From Phlebotomus papatasi (lineage: Eukaryota; Arthropoda; Insecta; Diptera; Psychodidae): a DNA stretch of 64,000 nt. The stretch covers positions 17,856,001 to 17,920,000 of the forward strand of contig NC_077222.1 in NCBI RefSeq assembly GCF_024763615.1. The letters are read 5' to 3'. Position 1 is the stretch's first letter; each line of letters opens with the position of its first letter. The notes under the pieces were generated by a model. It did not search any database. It had not been told where the DNA came from and saw only the letters and a list, made by a program, of their open reading frames with translations. The translations under genes and the position numbers were made by a program. Below are positions 12,175 through 23,480 of this stretch, piece by piece.

Positions 12175-12646
12175 TAAGAATCTCCGGTTTCGCGAAGATA
12201 CCCATGACATAATCAATCACGTCCCATTCATCCCCTTTCAGGTGTCCCAAACATCTCCGCGTGTAGTTTTGGTATTTAAAACCTTTAAGTAAAAAACAGG
12301 GGGTCTCAGTGGCGCAATAGGCAAGACCGTTGGTTCTTGGGCGGATGAGATCTCTAGCTCGACTCTCACAGTTGTGAGTTTCGAGTCCCGCCCGGTGCAA
12401 AGATCTGAATGTTTAGAAAAAGACATTGCACCGCCTCTGGCCAAAAAACTCCGGGAGCATGGAAGAAGCATCCACATCACGGGGAAGGCACTCCTGGGCG
12501 GTCTATACACATGGACTTAGCGAATTGTTCCAACACGGGATACAACAGCAGCAATATGACATGATTACATTGTAACAAGTATTCAAACACGATTAATAAT
12601 AATAGTAAAAAACAAAAGTGTATGATCACGGAAACTTTTATAAAAA
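12175..12646 (+). repeat. tRNA-derived SINE-like repeat, copy 1
   Basis: 472 bp, nearly identical to 14770-15241. From about 12300 it reads GGTCTCAGTGGCGCAATAGG (RNA polymerase III A-box match TGGCGCAATAGG), and about 70 nt later GTTTCGAGTCC, a B-box match. The head resembles arginine tRNA. The tail ends in TTAATAATAATAGTAAAA, a LINE-like 3' end. About 125 bp precede the tRNA-like head, unusual for a simple SINE. Confidence 0.65.
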
Positions 12647-14470
12647 AGGACAGATAATCCTAACCGGCTTATGTAGGTGAGATTCTTAACGTGAGCTAAC
12701 TCGGAGTGCATGCAAATTCGATTTGGAGCTGAAGTTAGGGGACGCCATTCAGTTATCTTGAATCAAATTCGTTAAATTATACAATTTTTTTTAATTTAAA
12801 CCAAAATATCAAGGATTTGAATGAACTGACAGAAAAGTGTTATATGGGTGAAATGTAGACCAGAATGTTCTCTATAATTTTGCCGTAGAACTTGAACTCA
12901 TCGATTACTCAGAAGCCAAGATAAGCGAGGTTTTTTGTTTCTTAACTCGTTTTTTCATCCAGAGTGCCCCAAGTAGTCATTTGTTGAACTTCAACTATAT
13001 CAAAGAATTGTTGTATTTTGCGGGACTTTCCATTTAAAACCCTATTTTAAGTGTCTTGGTGGAGTAGAGGCAGTCAAATTGGCATCTGAGTGATTTCAAA
13101 GCGTTATTATTGGAAAAATCAATTTTTTCACACTTAAACGGCAAAATCGGAGTGATAGCGTAGTCTGAGTGGAAAATGATGTATGGACGAAATGTAGAGA
13201 CAAATGTGCTCTACAATTATGTCGAAGTAATCATCAAAATCGGTTCAGCGACAGTCGAGATAATTGAGGTTATGTGATATTGAAATTGGTTTTTCGACTG
13301 TGGCGCCCCTGGTGTTGGTCCCACGAAGTTCAAATATTCTAGAAAGTTGTAGCATTTGGTGAGATCTTTCGTTTAAGCCCTCATTCATCAAAATCGGTCA
13401 CATAGAACCGGAGATATGATTTTTTGAATTTCGTGAACTTTGACCTCTCATATCTCCGGTTCTATTGAAACCACAGCGCACATACGCACCATTTTGGAAA
13501 CGTCCTAGACTGGACTACAACATACTAAAATTTCATTAACTTGCACAATGCCGTTTTTGAGAAAAGTGACTTTGAATTTCGATGAATTTTGACGCTATCA
13601 CAGCGCCACCTGTGGTGACTTTTTGAACTTCCATCTGAAAGTGCTCATCGAGACGAAACCAAAAAGGTAAAATTTAGGTCGCTATGTTAATTAGAACCGG
13701 AGATAGAGGCCGGTCAATGTTCGAACTTTGACCCCTTATAGCTCGGGTCAGGGGTTTTAGATCGATTTAAGGTTTTTTTTGTTTGATAGGTATAATCAAC
13801 GGCTACAACATACTAAATTTTCAGCCCGATGCACAATGGAATTTTTGAGTGATTTAACTTTTAAGATTTAAAAATTTTCTTTTTAAAAAAAGCGCCCCTA
13901 GTGGTGGTTTTATGAACTTGCGATGTTAGAAGGGGAAGTGGCATTTCACAAGAGCTTTCCAAAAAGCCCTCACTTTCTAAATTCTGACAATTAGAACCGG
14001 AGTTATGGCCATTTTAAGAAATTTTTTTTGGACCCTTATAGCTCGGGTCAGGGGGGTCGGGGGACCTTAAGTTTGGTATTGATGGAAAGCTCTAAGGCCC
14101 AGCTATAACATACTAAAATTTGAGTCCGCTGAATGCCATAGGGGCGGAGCTATTGAGAAAACAAAAAAAGGGGGGTCTTCAAAATGGCGGAAGGAGGGGT
14201 GGGGGGTGGGAGGTCTATGCACCAAGTTGCAATTTTCACCCGATATATAACCTTTTCCGAAAACCGCAAGTCGATATCTTTTTTAGTTTAGGAGCTATTA
14301 AGCTCCAAAGAGCGGCCGGCCGGCCGGCCGGCCGGGAACGTAACTTAGCCACATATATATTCGGAATCAGGAAGTGGCGAAACACATTTTGGCCAAATTT
14401 GAGGTCGATCGGACGACATGAAATTTTGTTAGGATTATAGTGGGTGAGATTGTTAAGAATCTCACCTAAT
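12642..14470 (-). repeat. 1.8-kb modular repeat with terminal palindrome, copy A
   Basis: Reverse-oriented relative to copies B and C. The left end holds GATAATCCTAACCGG and TAGGTGAGATTCTTAAC; the right end holds GTTAGGATTAT and the hairpin GGTGAGATT-GTTAAG-AATCTCACC, then TAAT. These make 11-bp and 17-bp inverted repeats near the ends. The interior is built of diverged modules of about 290 bp and includes a (GGCC)n tract. No transposase or Rep/helicase is visible, so it is non-autonomous; a Helentron/DINE-like origin is a hypothesis. Confidence 0.8.
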
Positions 14471-14743
14471 AATCGAGAGTGGTGTAAAGTCAATTTCAAG
14501 GGTGGGAAAAAAGGTGTTTACATCCTCCCCAGAAAGTGGTTACTTCTACCCCAGGTATTTTGTGAAAAGAGAAAAATGCACAGGGACACAAATTTTATTT
14601 TTATGGAAAACTCAATTGTTTTCCAGCATTCGCATTACCCTCGACGAATTGCCTATACCCAAGGGTAAAACATGAGCTAAGAAATATTTTCCAAAAAATC
14701 ACGGTGTCCTTGGAAAATCACCTCAAATTCGCATGTATCGAAA

Positions 14744-14769
14744 ATGATTACATGTGCCCCAGTCTCCCC
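14744..14769. mobile_element. orphan right end of a GGGGAGACTGGGGC-type MITE
   Basis: ATGTGCCCCAGTCTCCCCT matches the right terminal repeat of the family at 3185 and 45260, but no left end was found nearby. The second SINE-like copy begins immediately after it. Confidence 0.5.
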
Positions 14770-15241
14770 TAAGAATCTCCGGTTTCGCGAAGATACCCAT
14801 GACATAATCAATCACGTCCCATTCATCCCCTTTCAGGTGTCCCAAACATCTCCGCGTGTAGTTTTGGTATTTAAAACCTTTAAGTAAAAAACAGGGGGTC
14901 TCAGTGGCGCAATAGGCAAGACCGTTGGTTCTTGGGCGGATGAGATCTCTGGCTCGACTCTCACAGTTGTGAGTTTCGAGTCCCGCGCGGTGCAAAGATC
15001 TGAATGTTTAGAAAAAGACATTGCACCGCCTCTGGCCAAAAAACTCCGGGAGCATGGAAGAAGCATCCACATCACGGGGAAGGCACTCCTGGGCGGTCTA
15101 TACACATGGACTTAGCGAATTGTTCCAACACGGGATACAACAGCAGCAATATGACATGATTACATTGTAACAAGTATTCAAACACGATTAATAATAATAG
15201 TAAAAAACAAAAGTATATGATCACGGAAACTTTTATAAAAA
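14770..15241 (+). repeat. tRNA-derived SINE-like repeat, copy 2
   Basis: Same 472-bp unit as 12175-12646, differing at only a few positions (for example in the stretch after GAGATCTCT and in CCCGCGCGG). Its flanks differ from those of copy 1, so the shared unit is sharply bounded. The two copies flank repeat copy A as direct repeats. Confidence 0.65.
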
Positions 15242-15880
15242 TATGTTCCCAGATTATACTGCTAGCTAATGAGATAGAAAAGTTTAGATTATATATGGCT
15301 GATATAAAATACAAAGAGGTAAACTGAGACGTCAAAATATACAATTTTTATCAATTTTTAAAAAAAATGTTCATAGAATTTAAGCAATAGAACTGAGAAT
15401 ATCCAATCTTTTAGTCAATATACATCATATTGTTGCCTATGATTGAGTAGTGGTTAAATCCCATTTATTTCAATAATTAATGAAAAAATCGCCTCGTCCC
15501 ATACTACCCCTGTCCCAGACCTCCGCGGTCTCTACTCGAAAAATAATTTTCCTCCAATGTACAAAAGTTATTAAACAAATATCAACCTATATTAACCTTT
15601 CGTTCACTATTTAAACGGATTTTTCTGGAAATGAATTTAACTGGAAGAAATGAAACATTATGTGTACCATCAAAATTACAGATTTCGGGCCAATTTTGTA
15701 TTTGTGATCCTAGAACCTGAGAAAGTCGGGCTAGGCTGCATATTTTTGCAGTGTAGATGCGGTTTATGATTTACCAATTTATTTCGGTAGTGTACTTTTA
15801 TATTTAAATATAAGTATCTTAGAAAGGGATGTAATATGTATGGGTTTTAATAAAATAAATAGAATATAACACTTCGTATA
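15242..15880. other. AT-rich sequence with a worn relative of the 21-kb MITE interior
   Basis: Mostly AT-rich. Around 15650-15760, the text following ATTACAGATTTCGGGCC parallels the interior of the 20988-21972 element. No boundary or gene was seen. Confidence 0.35.
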
Positions 15881-15882
15881 TT

Positions 15883-16190
15883 ATGCCCAGGGTACAATAT
15901 ATTTTGTTTGGAAACATGTTTTGAAAATTCTCTACGAGAGTGAGCGAGATGACTAGATCTACTTTTCATTCACTCTCATTGAAATGTGAAAAACATGTTT
16001 ACAAAACAAAGATTATTGTCCGCTGATCATTATGCCCAACGCACAACAACTTTTGTTTAGTAAACATTTTTTTGACATTTTAATAAGAGTGAGTGAGATC
16101 TAGATCTAGTCATCTCGCTCTTTCTCATATGAAATTTTGAAAATATGTTTACAAAACAAAAATTATTGTCCGTTGGTCACTAGTTTTTAC
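15883..16190. mobile_element. two tandem foldback MITEs, TGCCCA...ACAAAACAAA family
   Basis: Two adjacent units of about 140 bp (15887-16030, 16030-16185). Each runs from ATGCCCA plus TTTTGTTT and AAACAT to ATGTTTACAAAACAAA and ATTATTGTCCG. Centres carry TCTAGATC/GATCTAGA and GAGTGAG motifs. A third copy lies at 61508. Confidence 0.65.
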
Positions 16191-17430
16191 AAAATATTGA
16201 TGGTTAAAATTATATCAAGATTTCAGATTAATTGGTTTATCTCTTTTTTTTTTGAACCAGTCAATTATGTAAATTTCAATTATTGAAAAATAATACCTAT
16301 CACAATAATATCAATTTGATATTCTGGAAAAAAATACATACTCCATTCACATATCTGAAAAAATAGCGTGATAGATTGCACTAAATTGTCCACTATTTAT
16401 GGACCCTTAATTTTTATTATTCTCAATTTTCGAGCTTTTTCTTTCCATATTCGACGTTCATGAGTATTTCACGCCACTCCAGTGATGAAAACTTTATCCA
16501 CATATAGTATATTCAATCAATTTTGTAAAAACATTCTCAGTAAAAATATTTGAACAAGGTAAATTGACTATGAAGCGCGGGAAATGGTGTTGAGAATCAG
16601 GTCAATGAAGTAGAAGAGCTAGATTTATTACTCCCTTTAAAAATTACCCCAAAATAGACCCTAGATTTTGCTATAACTAATATTCCTCTCCATGGAGAAA
16701 AAAATGCCTACAAATCTTGGCTGATGTTCCCAAAAACTATTCTTTTGTTACTCCAAAAGTGCTCCAATTTAGGGTGACACATGAGGGGTTGAAAAGTACT
16801 CTGCCACCCCTTCTTATGCAAATCCCTTCTCTATTTCCATTAAAGTTTTTTCTTCGTTGGTCGTCGCTTGATATGGCAAAAGGCATGAATATTGTATCGA
16901 GGTAATTATGGTGCTGTGTGAATTATTGTTTCGCGTCAAAAATTCTCTGTGTTGGCGAGCGCAAAAGATTAGAATGGTGCGATAAGGTACAAAATAAAAG
17001 TGCGGGAGATCTTCGCCACGCCACTAAAGTGGACACTCAAATGGTAAGGTGGGTAATTATCATCATTCATCCACCCGCTGTTAATTTGTTAATTACCCAC
17101 TCAATTGGATAATTCGGGCGAACGCGCGCGTGAGCGATTGTGTCTCGTGTCACGCTTGGTCAAATACATATTAATCACAATTGGAGTCCCTTCGTGGAGG
17201 CCACTCTTAGGTTTTGGCTACCCCGTAGAGAATCATGTGAATGGCATTACCACCTCATGAGATCCGGAAGTTTGATATGCGGGAGATGAACTTTGAATTT
17301 CCCTTTGTTTCCTTAATGTTATTGTGCTTTTAGGTTCGTGATTCAAGAAATATTTGATCAATGGCCCTAAAGAAAATATTATTTTTTAGGGTTAATATGC
17401 GATTCAAAAAATTACACTTATAGTACCCAT
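16191..17430. other. AT-rich sequence, then a unique block at 16680-17330
   Basis: The first half is AT-rich. From about 16680 to 17330 the sequence is unique and of mixed composition, with a CG-rich patch (GCGAACGCGCGCGTGAGCG) near 17120. Short open frames at 16717 and 16918 are unrecognised. A distal regulatory region or a neighbour's unannotated exon is possible, without positive evidence. Confidence 0.3.
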
Positions 17431-17439
17431 GTAGCACTG

Positions 17440-17800
17440 CATAACTAAAGGCACGATATAAGGCCATGAAGGCGTGATTAATAAATCCTCAATATTACGT
17501 CAGCAGAACGATTAAAATTTCACTTATTGGGCAGATATAAAGATGTAACGTTAGTTTGTAAGTGCCAATGTCACAGTAACCATTAATTATATAGAGGTAC
17601 GGCACAAGGTCATGAAGACGTTATTCGAATGTCTTTAACACTACATCAGCAAAATAACTCTAATTTTACTAGTAGGACAACTATTTAAATAGATGTAAGC
17701 ATAGTGTTAAAGTGCCAAAATCACTAGGGTAACTTATGTAAAAGCATGGCAAAAAGACGTCATTGAGACGTCATTGAGACGTCTTTAATACTATAGCATG
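17440..17800. repeat. diverged tandem repeat, period about 150 bp
   Basis: Unit 1 (about 17445-17580) and unit 2 (about 17598-17735) share AAGGYCATGAAGRCG, TACRTCAGCARAA, AGATGTAA and AGTGCCAA blocks in the same order. A third, shortened unit follows and ends with three copies of ATTGAGACGTC-like sequence at 17755-17790. Confidence 0.6.
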
Positions 17801-18119
17801 TGCACGCTGAAATTTCCCCATTGAAAAGTGACTCTCAAAACTTAACCATAGCTTATAAAAAAAAAAAAAACAAAAGCGTTGATTCCTCTTCACGAGGTGT
17901 CTGGACTCACGCAAGTCAAACAGGTCACAAAACCACCAATTGTGTAACCTGTTGACCTATTGACCTGGTCAATTGTGATCAACGCAGTGATCATCAATTT
18001 ATTATGATGTGCCTAACAACCATTAAAGAATGCAAGATCGAAAGGCTAAGCATTGAATATTGTTATGCTAGCGAGTAAAGAGAAATATATCTTTTTTTCA
18101 TTATCTGTATAATCTTGAT

Positions 18120-19936
18120 ATTAGGTGAGATTCTTAACAATCTCACCTACTATAATCCTAACAAAATTTCATGTCGTCCGATCGCGCTCAAACTTGGCCA
18201 AAATGTGTTTCGCCACTTCCTGATCACGAATATATGGGGGGCTAAGTTACGTTCCCGGCCGGCCGTCCGGCCGCTATTTGGAGCTTAATAGCTCCTAAAC
18301 TAAAAAAAATATCGACTTGCGGTTTTCGGCAAAGGTTAAATATCGTATGAAAATTGCAACATGGTGCATTGACCCCCCACCCCCCACCCCTCCTTCCGCC
18401 ATTTTGAAGACCCCCTTTTTTTTGTTTTCTCAATAGCTCCGCCCCTATGGCATCGAGCGGGCTCAAATTTTAGTATGTTATAGCTGGGCCTTAGAGCTTT
18501 CCATCAGTACCAAACTTAAGGTCCCCCGACCCCCCTGACCCGAGCTATAAGGGTCCAAAAAAAATTTCTTAAAATGGCCATAACTCCGGTTCTAATTGTC
18601 AGAATTTAAAAAGTGAGGGCTTTTTGAAAAGCTCTCGTGAAATGCCACTTCCCCTTCTAACATCGCAAGTTCATAAAACCACCGCTAGGGGCGCTATTAT
18701 TAAAAAGAAAATTTTTAAATCTTTAAAGTTAAATAACTCAAAAATTCCTTATGCAATCGGGCTGAAAATTTAGTATGTTGTAGCCGTTGATTATACCTAT
18801 CAAACAAAAAAGACCTTAAGTCGATCCATAACCCCTGACCCGAGCTATAAGGGGTCAAAGTTCGAACATTGACCGGCCTCTATCTCCGGTTCTAATTAAC
18901 ATAGCGACATAAATTTTACCTTTTTGGTTTCGTCTCGATGAGCACTTTCAGATGGAAGTTCAAAAAGTCACCACAGGTGGCGCTGTGATAGCGTCAAAAT
19001 TCATCGAAATTCAAAGACATTTTTCTCAAAAACGGCATTGTGCAAGTTAATGAAATTTTAGTATGTTGTAGTCCAGTCTAGGACGTTTCCAAAATGGTAC
19101 GTATGTGCGCTGTGGTTTCAATAGAACCGGAGATATGAGGGGTCAAAGTTCACAAAATTCAAAAAATCATATCTCCGGTTCTATGTGACCGATTTTGATA
19201 AATAAACGAAAGATCTCACCAAATGCTACAACTTTCTAGAATATTTGAACTTCGTGGGACCAACACCAGGGGCGCCACAGTCGAAAAACCAATTTCAATA
19301 TCACATAACCTCAATTATCTCGACACGTGCTTAACCGATTTTGATGATTACTTCGACATAATTGTAGAGCACATTTGTCTCTACATTTCGTCCATACATC
19401 ATTTTCCACTCAGACCACGCTATCACTCCGATTTTGCCGTTTAAGTGTGAAAAAATTGATTTTTCCCATAATAACGCTTTGAAATCACTCAGATACCAAT
19501 TTGACTGCCTCTACTCCACCAAGACACTTAAAATAGGGTTTTAAATGGAAAGTCCCACAGAATACAACAATTCTTTGATATAGTTGAAGTTCAACAAATG
19601 ACTACTTGGGGCACTCTGATGGATGAAAAAACGAGTTAAGAAACAAAAAACCTCGATTATCTTGGCTTCTGAGTAATCGATGAGATCATGTTCTATGGGA
19701 AAATTATAGAGAACATTCTGGTCTACATTTCACCCATATAACACTTTTCTGTCAGTTCATCCAAATCCTTGATATTTTGGTTTAAATACAAAATTTGTAT
19801 AATTTCACGAATTTGATTCAAGATAACTGAATGGCGTCTCCCAACTTCAGCTCTAAATCGAATTTGCATGCACTCCGAGTTAGCTCACGTTAAGAATCTC
19901 ACCTACATAAGCCGGTTAGGATTATCTGTCCTTTTT
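18120..19936 (+). repeat. 1.8-kb modular repeat with terminal palindrome, copy B
   Basis: Starts ATTAGGTGAGATTCTTAAC with the palindrome. It ends GTTAAGAATCTCACCTAC, then GGTTAGGATTATCTGTCC. It is colinear with copy C and inverted relative to copy A. The GGCC tract is shorter here than in A or C. Open frames inside (18242-18466 minus, 19223-19444 plus) are not conserved as protein. Confidence 0.8.
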
Positions 19937-20987
19937 TCCAATAATTTAATACATTTATTAGCGAGTATTTCAAATTACAAAGAAATTCAAGAAAAGTGCT
20001 GATCTTAGACAAAATTTCTTTTTTTGAACGAAGAATTAAAAGAAATATTTCTTTTATAGGGGAAGGTTTGCACCTTCGTAATGTTGCAGCTTCGTAAAAG
20101 TTGATTTTTTTCCAAGTTACTAAATGAATTTCATCCACGGGCATATAATCTAAAAGCTAGTCCTACATCTTATATTTTCTGACAAACTTGGAAGCCTAGG
20201 CCTGTTTTCCAGGGTCCAAAAGGCAAAAATAAAAAACAAGCCTAAAATCGTAATTCTGATGTGTAATATTTTATTCATTTTTGCACACTGCAAGTGTCTT
20301 TTCGAAAAGCAACTTATTCCAAGTTATAGAGGGTTTATTAGGGTTAATATTTACCGTGAAAATTTTTTGCTTGAATGGGTCGTTTTTGTGGGTGGAGGAA
20401 AATTCATAAAAACTACCACTCTTGCAGCTCAGAAAAATTGAATTTTGCAGATTCGTAAAAACATCTGTCAAAATTACTGATCACCGAATTTGAGAATTCC
20501 TCATTGTTTTGGGTCACACTCACACTGTGCAGTGCACACCACTTGAGATATTTGACTCATCAGAGATTCCACTGAATAAATTCACAAGAAAACTTTGGGA
20601 TATTAAACAACTTTCACTAAAATTTCGAAGAAAAACACGTACTTCCCCATCAAAATAAGACTTCATCAGATGTTTTTATTTCGCTTCTGTCAAATTAAAT
20701 ATTAAGCCTGAATCTGCTTATGGTAGGTGTGATTCTTTCATTGCCCTTTGAGAATTTTTCATCCAAATTGCTTTGTTTTCAAGCGGAATTTTTCACATTT
20801 TACTTTAAATTAATCACTGGTAATTCCAAGAATCATTAATGTTCAAAAAATGTTCTGTAAGACAGATTCGACGCGTTAGAGAGCAAACAGGGATTACAAT
20901 AGGTGTGATTACTACTTTCTGATTTGTGCAGTGATGAAACTAGACTGCTTATGGTAGATGTGATTCTTTAAATGCCACTTCGATGTA
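19937..20987. other. AT-rich sequence with possible MITE left end at 20058
   Basis: A TAGGGGAAGGTTTGCACCTTC start near 20058 looks like another GGGGA-type terminus, but no matching right end was found. TATGGTAGGTGTGATTCTT occurs twice (20718 and 20949, diverged). No gene was seen. Confidence 0.35.
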
Positions 20988-21974
20988 GGGGAAAGTGACC
21001 ATGCTTGATACTGTAAAATGATGTCCAAGGTTTGTGATTATTTTCTGATTAACACACAAACCGAAGAGATTCTTGCACTATGACAAAAAAATGTCTCACT
21101 TATTAGGTTCATAATCTAACCTCAAATAGTTCCTGGAAATCCTTAGATTTTCCTCAAGAAGAAAATGGAAATTCAGTAGCGATTTTTATACAAGTTGGGT
21201 CCTGGGCCTTCCTGTATAATAATTGATTCGACAATTCGGAGGCCCATTTTCACTGCAAAAAATTCACCGGATACAAAAAATTGCACATCAATATTTAGAC
21301 GGAACTCTAATCTATCTGCTTAAATCGTTTGTACGACTGGTTATTAGTTTTAAAATCACTTTTATGTAATTTTTCTAAGCCATGTTTTTATGACATTAGG
21401 GCACAAGCGAAAACCATTTTTTCACTTTGAGTCCATGAAAATGTCACTCTGCAACCTTAAAATTCAGGCAACAGGGTTGAAGATTATGTCAATTGTCGAT
21501 AAAATTGGCGGATTGCAATATGTGTAATTATGAAATAATCACATCTAATGATATAGTTGTCACATTAAAATTATCATTCATGGACCCTTCTTAAAATATA
21601 GGATGGACACAAGTAGAATTTATGAATTTGTTACCACCCACAAAAACAGTGTCCACCAAGTAAAAATATTTTTACATAAATATTAGTACTGATGACCCCT
21701 CTATGTGCCTATGATAGTAGTTTTCGTGAACAGCGACATTAATTAAGAAATACTTATGAAATATCATGTATCGAAATTACAGTTTTGGGCCTATTTTTGA
21801 TTTTTGCTTCCTGAAACTAGGAAAAAAGAGCTAGGATCCTAATTTTTTTAGGAAATGTGAGGCTTAGCACCAGCTATTGAAATATATTGCGATGAGTCAT
21901 AACTATTGATTAACATAGGAAAAAAATAGTTATTATCAAGCTTGGATCGTATCAAGCATGGTCACTTTCCCCTA
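20986..21974. mobile_element. TA-flanked element, GGGGAAAGT...ATGCTT family, long copy
   Basis: 985 bp, left GGGGAAAGTGACCATGCTTG, right CAAGCATGGTCACTTTCCCC, TA at both sides. Longest member of the family in the window; no transposase frame survives. Confidence 0.8.
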
Positions 21975-23030
21975 CTTTGAGTACTTCTCATTCAATTTTT
22001 CTTGTTTTAAAGTTAATAAATTAATAGTTAATTAATAATTAATAATTTAAAGTTAATAATTAATATTACAATTTTAGTAAGTCAAAAAATCTTTATAATT
22101 AATTAATACGGCGTTTATTATTTCATAAAAACTAATGCTTGGTTGTTTTTTAAAGCTATAATTTTCAATTGCATCATATTTAAATTTATTATTTATTAGT
22201 TACATTTATTAATAGTATTGTTATCAATTTTGATAATTTCTGAAACGGCAAAACTTAATATTAATTATAGTTATCTCAGTCAATTTGTCTAAATTTGAAT
22301 AAAATTAATCATTTAATTAACATTAGCAAATTGGAAATTCAATAACAAACAAATTTATAACTTTTAATGTGGGTTTGGTCCAATTATTTTCAATGGTATA
22401 ATTTATATTTTCAAAATGGTACAATGCGGAAAGATTTACAGAATAATAATTCACTTCCCAACATTTAGGAGTGATAATTCTACATTGTTAAATTAGAATA
22501 AAATAGCTTTTATTGTTTATTTACAGGTATAGAAGAGTGGGAAATTTTGGATGTTGTTTCAAGTGTTTCTGAGAAATCTCGATATATTCAATTCCAAAAA
22601 TTACTGAAAATTGTGTTTTTTATGCCAATCCGCTTTAAAATGAAAGATATATAAATACTCTAACAGAAAACATAAAACGAAAGAAAACTGCATAAAAATA
22701 AAACTGGCTGGAAATATGAATTTCCCGCGATCAGAGAAGCGATTCCATAAGACGGGCTCTATTTCTTTTATTTTAATTTTATCCTTAAAATGGTGCAAAA
22801 TTGACATTAAAAATGTTAAAAAAAATTATGAGGAAAAAAGTTAATCGCAGCCTCTTTTTTCTCAGTGTACTTATCAAATTTACAATTTTAATTTTTGATG
22901 AATTTAAATGAAACTTCTGAATTACTGACAGAATTTGCTTTCCAACTGGCTAAATTTTAATTTTTGTTCATGATTTTTACCAAAAATACTGAAATCAATT
23001 AATTAATAAAAATTGAAATTGAAAATGAAT
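21975..23030. other. AT-rich intergenic sequence
   Basis: Low-complexity AT-rich stretch with TTAATTAATAATTAA-like runs near 22020-22060. Nothing recognised. Confidence 0.5.
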
Positions 23031-23035
23031 AATAG

Positions 23036-23480
23036 GGTTAGCACTAGCACACCTCTTCTATTTAGTGAACTTAAATGGATTAGAATTTTACCTCTTAGTT
23101 TTCAAACCGAAATTTGATGTAATTGTTTCTTTCTTTTAAAATAAAAATTTATATTTAAATTTAATTTTCAAACTCTAGCAATTCACGCAACATTTAAATG
23201 AATTTAAATCCTTAAAAATTATATAAATATTGTGGCGTTGGCATACCTTTTCAATTTAATTCAATCAATTACAATATTGCCTCTTATGGCCTTTACACAC
23301 TAGGAGCAATTTTTTTTTTAATGCCTTTTTAAAAAAGATTTCCCCAAATTGCCTCTTGTGTTGGTTGATACCATTACTCCTTCAAAGTGAAATCAGGAAT
23401 AATTGTGTCTTTCTGTCAAATAGAAATTTGTATTACAATTTCTTTCATAAATTCAATTTCAATTTCTATTTTGAATTTTT
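23036..23480. mobile_element. two diverged left ends of the GGCACACCTTTT MITE family
   Basis: GCACTAGCACACCTCTTC at 23041 and GGCGTTGGCATACCTTTTC at 23233 each start a segment that parallels the left half of the 51930-52184 element, including the TTGCCTCTTA and TCTGTCAAATAGAAATT blocks. Right ends are not clear. Confidence 0.4.

Noticed and set aside
12300..12400. Possible functional tRNA gene
   Set aside because: A- and B-boxes are present but the spacing is too long and no anticodon arm folds; the unit recurs as part of a 472-bp repeat, so it is SINE-like.
14120..14440. 106-codon frame in repeat copy A, and related frames in copies B and C
   Set aside because: Frame length and reading differ among copies and much of it is the GGCC tract; it fits chance and not protein conservation.
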